Assembly (NCBI GenBank): GCA_037039925.1
Contig: JAXRKP010000634.1
Span: forward strand, 181,001 to 245,000
DNA: 64,000 nucleotides
Source of the DNA: Doris montereyensis
Lineage: Eukaryota > Mollusca > Gastropoda > Nudibranchia > Dorididae
Direction: 5' to 3'
Shown: positions 58,001 through 64,000 of the stretch, one piece after another
How positions within the stretch are numbered: position 1 is the first letter of the stretch
How the letters are laid out: each line of letters starts with the position of its first letter
Position numbers and translations under genes: made by a program
The notes under the pieces: generated by a model
What the model was told of the DNA's origin: nothing
What the model saw: the letters and a program-made list of their open reading frames with translations, nothing else
The model's database searches: none

Positions 58001-61000
58001 CTAGTTCGTGTTCAATAGACTGTAGGCTAGCATCAATGGGTAGACTAGTTCGTGTTCAATAGACTGTAGGCTAGCATCAATGGGTAGACTAGTTCGTGTT
58101 CAATAGACTGTGGGCTAGCATCAATGGGTAGACTAGTTCGTGTTCAATAGACTGTAGGCTAGCATCAATGGGTAGACTAGTTCGTGTTCAATAGACTGTA
58201 GGCTAGCATCAATGGGTAGACTAGTTCGTGTTCAATAGACTGTAGGCTAGCATCAATGGGTAGACTAGTTCGTGTTCAATAGACTGTAGGCTAGCATCAA
58301 TGGTAGACTAGTTCGTGTTCAATAGACTGTAGGCTAGCATCAATGGGTAGACTAGTTCGTGTTCAATAGACTGTAGGCTAGCATCAATGGGTAGACTAGT
58401 TCGTGTTCAATAGACTGTAGGCTAGCATCAATAGGTAGACTAGTTCGTGTTCAATAGACTGTAGGCTAGCATCAATGGGTAGACTAGTTCGTGTTCAATA
58501 GACTGTAGGCTAGCATCAATGGGTAGACTAGTTCGTGTTCAATAGACTGTAGGCTAGCATCAATGGGTAGACTAGTTCGTGTTCAATAGACTGTAGGCTA
58601 GCATCAATGGGTAGACTAGTTCGTGTTCAATAGACTGTAGGCTAGCATCAATGGGTAGACTAGTTCGTGTTCAATAGACTGTAGGCTAGCATCAATGGGT
58701 AGACTAGTTCGTGTTCAATAGACTGTAGGCTAGCATCAATGGGTAGACTAGTTCGTTTTCAATAGACTGTAGGCTAGCATCAATGGGTAGACTAGTTCGT
58801 GTTCAATAGACTGTAGGCTAGCATCAATGGGTAGACTAGTTCGTGTTCAATAGACTGTAGGCTAGCATCAATTGGTAGACTAGTTCGTGTTCAATAGACT
58901 GTAGGCTAGCATCAATTGGGAGACTAGTTTGTGTTCAATAGACTGTAGGCTAGCATCAATGGGTAGACTAGTTCATGTTCAATAGACTGTAGGCTAGCAT
59001 CAATGGGTAGACTAGTTTGTGTTCAATAGACTGTAGGCTAGCATCAATTGGGAGACTAGTTCGTGTTCAATAGACTGTAGGCTAGTAGCAATGGGTAGAC
59101 TAGATCGTGTTCAATAAATCGAAAGGCTAATATCAATGAGTAGACTAGTTTGTGTTCAATAGAGACTAGTTCTTGTCCAATAGACTGTAGGCTAGTATCA
59201 ATGGGGAGACTAGTTCTTGTACAATAGACTATAGTCTAGCATCAAAGGATAGACTAGTTCGTGTTCAATAGACTGAAGGTATCATCAATGGGGAGACTAG
59301 TTCTTGTCCAATAGACTGTAGGCTAGCCTCAATGGGGAGACTAGTTCTTGTCCAATAGAATATAGTCTAGCCTCAATGGGGAGACTAGTTCTTGTCCAAT
59401 AGACTGTAGGCTAGCATCAATGGGGAGACTAGTTCTTGTCCAATAGACTATAGGCTAGCATCAAATGGGATAGACTAGTCCGTAATTCTTAGATTGTAGA
59501 CAAGAATCAGTGGATAGACTAGTCCGTAATTCTTAGATTGTAGACAAGAATCAGTGGATAGACTAGTCCGTAATTCTTAGATTGTAGACAAGAATCAGTG
59601 GATAGACAGGTTAATGTACAGCAAATTCTAGACTAAAATCAGTGGATAGACTAGTTCGTGTTCAATAGACTGAAGGCTAGAAGAACCCAATATACTTTAT
59701 GCTAGACTCAAGGGATAGACAAGATGGTGTTCAATAGAACTAGCCTAGCATCAAATGGGTAGACAAGTTTGTGTTCAATAACTGTAGTCTAGAATCAATT
59801 GATATACTAGATGGTGTTCCATAGACTGTAGCCTGGCATCAATGGGTAGACTAGTTTGTGTTCTACAGAATATATAGTTCGTGTTCAATAGACTGTAGAC
59901 TAGAATGGGTAGACTGTTTTGTGTTCAATAGATTGGAGGCTAGTATTAATGGCTAGTCTGTTTGTGTTCAATAGATGGTAGGCTAGTATTAATGGCCAGA
60001 CTGGTTTGTGTTCAATAGATGGTAGGCTAGTATTAATGGCCAGACTAGTTTGTGTTCAATAGATGGTAGGCTAAATTAATGGCCAGACTGGTTTGTGTTC
60101 AATAGATGTAGACTAGAATTAATGGCCAGACTGGTTTGTGTTCAATAGATGGTAGGCTAGTATTAATGGCTAGTCTGTTTTGTGTTCAATAGATGGGAGG
60201 CTAGTATTAATGGCCAGACTGGTTTGTGTTCAATAGATGGTAGGCTAGAATTAATGGCCAGACTGGTTTGTGTTCAATAGATGGTAGGCTAGAATTAATG
60301 GCCAGACTGGTTTGTGTTCAATAGATGGTAGGCTAGAATTAAGGGCTAGATTGGTTTGTGTTCAATAGATGGTAGGCTAGAATTAAGGGCTAGATTAGTT
60401 TGTGTTCAATAGATGGTAGGCTAGAATTAAGGGCTAGATTGGTTTGTGTTCAATAGATGGTAGACTAGTATTAATGGCCAGACTGGTTTGTGTTCAATAG
60501 ATGGAGGCTAGTATTAATGGCCAGACTGGTTTGTGTGCAATAGATTGTAAGTTAGCATCAATGGGTGGCTAGCTTGTGTTCAAAAGACTGTAGGCTAAAT
60601 CAATGGGTGGACTAGTTGGCGTTCAATAGACTTAAAGGCTAGCATCAATGAGTAGACTAGTTGTGTTCAATAGACTGTAGGCTAGCATCAATGGCTAGAC
60701 TACCTGGTGTTCAATAGACTGAAGGCTAGCATCAAAGAGCTAGACTACCTGGTGTTCAATAGACTGAAGGCTAGCATCAAAGAGTGGACTAGTTGGTGTT
60801 CAATAGACTGAAGGCTAGCATCAAAGAGCTGGACTATTTGGTGTTCAATAGACTGTAGACTAGCATGTTCAATAGACTGTAGGCTAGCATCAATGGCTGG
60901 ACTACCTGGTGTTCAATAGACTGTAGGCTAGCATCAATGTATAGACTAATTCGTGTTCAATAGACTATGGGGTAGCATCAATGGGTAGATTAGTCTTCGT

Positions 61001-61770
61001 GTTCAGTAGATTGTAGGCTAGCATCAATGGGTAGACTAGCTCGTGTTCAACAGACTGGAAGGGGCTAGCATAAATGGATAGAATAGTTCGTGTTGAATAG
61101 ACTGTAGAACTAGCATCTATGTGTAGACTAGTTCGTGTTCAATACACTGTAGAAGGCATCAATGGATAGAACGGTTCGTGTTCAATAGACTGTAGGCTAG
61201 CATCTATGTGTAAACTAGTTCGTGTTCAATAGACTGTAGGCTAGCATCAATGTGTAGACTAGTTCATGTTCAATAGACTGTAGGCTAGCATCAATGCATA
61301 GACTAGTTGTTGTTCAATATACTGTAGGCTAGCATCAATGTGTAGACTAGTTCGTGTTCAATAGACTGTAGGCTAGCATCAATGTGTAACTAGTTCGTGG
61401 TCAATAGACTGTAGACTAGCATCAGTGGGTAGACTAGTTCGTGTTCAATAGACTGTAGGCTATCATCAATCGGTGGACTAGTTCGTGTTCAATAGACTGT
61501 AGTTTAGCATTCATGTGTAGACTACTTGGTGTTTAATAGACTGTAGTCTAGCATTTCATGTGTAGACTACTTGGTGTTCAATAGACTGTAGTCTAGCATT
61601 CGTGTGTAGACTACTTGGTGTTTAATAGACTGTAGTCTAGCATTCATGTCTAGACTACTTGGTGTTTAATAGACTGTAGGCTAGCATCCATGGGTAGAGT
61701 AGTTCGTGTATAATCGACTGATTTAGAATCAATTGATAAACTAGTTGTGTTCAATATACTGAATGCTACC
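55078..61770 (+). repeat. 44-bp satellite, right block
   Basis: About 150 copies of the same unit. 57960-59050 is nearly homogeneous (AGACTGTAGGCTAGCATCAA repeats with few changes), so it is the youngest part. 56210-56840 has a TAGATCGTGTTCAATACATT subtype, 59930-60530 a GGCCAGACTGGTTTGTGTTC subtype, 61500-61680 a GTGTAGACTACTTGGTGTT subtype. Confidence 0.97.
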
Positions 61771-61990
61771 ATTGATTCTAGCCTACAATCTGCTGAACGT
61801 GAACTAGTCTATCCACTGACTTCTAACATACAGTTTATATAGCACGAACTAGTCTACCCATTGATGCTGGCCTATAGTCTATTGAATACGAACTTAGTTT
61901 ACCAATTGATGCTAATCCAGTGTGAATACGAACTAGTCTACCCATTGATTCTATGCTATATTATATAGAACACGAACTGGTCTGGATAAG
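61771..61990 (-). repeat. 44-bp satellite, inverted terminal units
   Basis: After 61770 the units run on the other strand: CATTGATTCTAGCCTACAAT, GAACTAGTCTATCCACTGAC, CGAACTAGTCTACCCATTGA. About five diverged units to 61985. Confidence 0.92.
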
Positions 61991-63900
61991 AATCCTTGCC
62001 TGTTTTGCAGGGTAATCCAGACAATTCAGTCCACCAAAGACATCGAGATCCTTAGTAGTAGATGTGGATAGGCTCCAATCAAGAAGATGAAGAAGAAGAA
62101 GAAGACTATCACTTGACAAGTCAGTTCAATGTATTATCGAAACGCTCGCCTATGTCAGCTGGTAAGGCTGTGACATGTTTTTCACTGTGAGGTGGCTGAT
62201 CGCTTGCACATTGGTCACCAGCATAAACGTTAGCGCCGATACCTAGGAAATCTCAGTACCTAGGAAATCTCAGTATAGGTAGTCCCAGCTCAGTACCCAG
62301 GCCGATACTAATATTACTGTGCCTCGTCCTAGTTCCCCTCTTCATTTCTCGTGCGAGATAGGGATTTGGGACCAACGATGCTCCAAACCACACACACACA
62401 CTCACAGCAGGTGGCAGTTAGACGCATACGCTTTTACACATACACACACACACACACATGGACTCACGTTTTTAGGTCGTCCCCACCAAAAACAAGCACG
62501 GCTATTTATAACGAAATTTATTCTCGACACGTCTACGTCGATTACGCACAGACCTGAGTGAGACCTGAGCGGGGAATCCACGGACCAACGTTTCTACGAT
62601 TGACGCAGTGCGTCCATCGGATTCTAGATCTATTAGATCTAGCCGAGTTCCCATTCCAAAGTGTAAAACAATAAGCGAGCAAACGGATTAAAAATACACA
62701 AAAGAAGATTCTAGAGCTAGAATCTACATCTAAAATCTAACATATTCAAATGGAATTTAAAAAAAACAACGCCTGTTCACGTCGCTCAGATGTCACGATA
62801 GGTAAGCAGTGGAAGATAAACAAGGTGTAAAGTTTAATGAAATAATCTGTGTTTATCCCGGGACACAAATCTCTGCCTCTTTGGGTTTTGCAGAGCGGCC
62901 TGACCTCGGTTTTTTTCACAGAAATTGTTCTTATAGATCAGTGGGATGCCATATTTTTTCTTAATGAAAAGAAAACAACAGTTATATCTAGATTCTAGAT
63001 TCAAGATTTAAATTATAACGAATCAACTTCTTTGGATCGTGGTATTTACAACAGTTTCAATACCATGTGTGGTGTGATGTAATGTGATTCTTTTGGTGAT
63101 TGTTGTTTTGCTGTCAATAGTTATATTAGTTGTAAAGGATTTTCTACTGGCAAGAGCAGCTGTATTGTTTGGCACTGATAACAGCTTTCGGCTTTATCTT
63201 GGCTTGTGGAAAGTAGAATAGGAGGATGGTTATTGGAGCTAGTAAGCATCTTAACCCACGCAGCCGATCACTATGTCGTCTGCTGGCATGCAGGTAGATT
63301 ATTGTAAAACCTACTTGCACTATTACAATGCTGTCGTCTCTGACCTATGGTCAAAGCAGCGGCTCAAGCCAAGGCCAATTCTCTAATAGACAGTATTGCT
63401 CAAAAACTCAGGCATGTGTGTAAGTGTTTGTGTCTGTCTTCTTTTATCCCTGAATTATCCCGTTTGTTGGTTTCCTCTCTCTCTCTCTATCTTTAAAATT
63501 CCATATCATTTTCTACTTTTCATTCTGTCTTTAATTAATTTTTTTTTATAGATCTAATCTATGGAAGACTCCTCCAAAAATTTGTATGCATTGTTTGTTG
63601 GTATTTTTTTTTAGAGTTATGAATGTAGGAGATACTTTTGTATTAATGATTTTAACAATGATCATAATAAATTAAGATATATATAGATTTAAAACATGGC
63701 AATAATTCATTATTTTTTGTCCATCTTGTCTCTAGATCTAAGTCTAGTTCAGATTCTGGCTCCTAGACACATCTTATATCTTCCTTATTGTTCCCTCTTC
63801 CATCTTGTTCTCACTATGTCTCTGTTTTAGTTCCTTTTCTATTTCTCTCACTTTTCTCTTCCCCATCCTCTTTCCCCTCTCTTCTCCACCTCTCTCTCTT

Positions 63901-63948
<48 letters not shown>

Positions 63949-64000
63949 CCCTCTCTCCCCCTCTCTCTCTCTCGCTCTCTCCCCTCTCTCTCCCCCTTCT
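61991..64000. other. Mostly unique sequence, no confirmed gene
   Basis: Holds a duplicated ACCTAGGAAATCTCAGTA (62240-62275), short (CA)n runs near 62390 and 62440, a candidate first exon (62750-62801, see findings), and T- or CT-rich stretches. No domain recognised. Confidence 0.5.
63893..64000 (+). repeat. (CT)n tract to the window end
   Basis: Interrupted CT repeat with CCCC inserts, running out of the window. Confidence 0.95.

Overview
The window is animal nuclear DNA: AT-rich, dense in introns, and packed with SINEs, LINE fragments, micro- and minisatellites. The two host genes I can reconstruct, and the tRNA-derived SINE with the mollusc-typical core GTGCACGTTAAAGATCCC, suggest a lophotrochozoan, most likely a mollusc (perhaps a gastropod). 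The species-level assignment is inference.

Gene 1 (plus strand, CDS 2375-10254) is casein kinase 2 regulatory subunit beta (CSNK2B), in six coding exons with a probable non-coding first exon ending at 446. The intron before its fourth exon carries a second, diverged version of that exon (5196-5305). It has the same phases and an open frame, so it looks like a mutually exclusive alternative exon for the acidic loop and the helix after it. Several conserved exons carry small indels of the homopolymer or short-repeat type, which read more like assembly error than decay.

Gene 2 (minus strand, CDS 46080-32213) is a WDR31 orthologue. I traced ten coding exons from the start to a TAA stop, with matching phases throughout. 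One exon carries a 1-bp insertion. An internal in-frame ATG gives a textbook N-myristoylation start.

Everything else is repeat. 10.8-32.2 kb is intergenic: tRNA-derived SINEs (families A, B, C), a short family E, three pogo/Tigger-like MITEs, LINE C-terminal fragments, and a 4-kb satellite of 31-33 bp units (18330-22352). The introns of WDR31 hold several minisatellites (30, 35, 51 and 57 bp units). 47.06-61.99 kb is a roughly 10-kb array of a 44-bp unit, split by a degenerate Ty3/Gypsy LTR retrotransposon (50449-55077) and reversing orientation in its last 220 bp. 62-64 kb is unique or simple sequence with at most a speculative first exon.

The most unusual theme is repeat birth. At least two minisatellites are amplified pieces of SINEs (a 57-bp unit from the tRNA-like head of family C, a 40/46-bp unit from the 3' part of family B), and the 4-kb satellite starts where a LINE 3' end stops.
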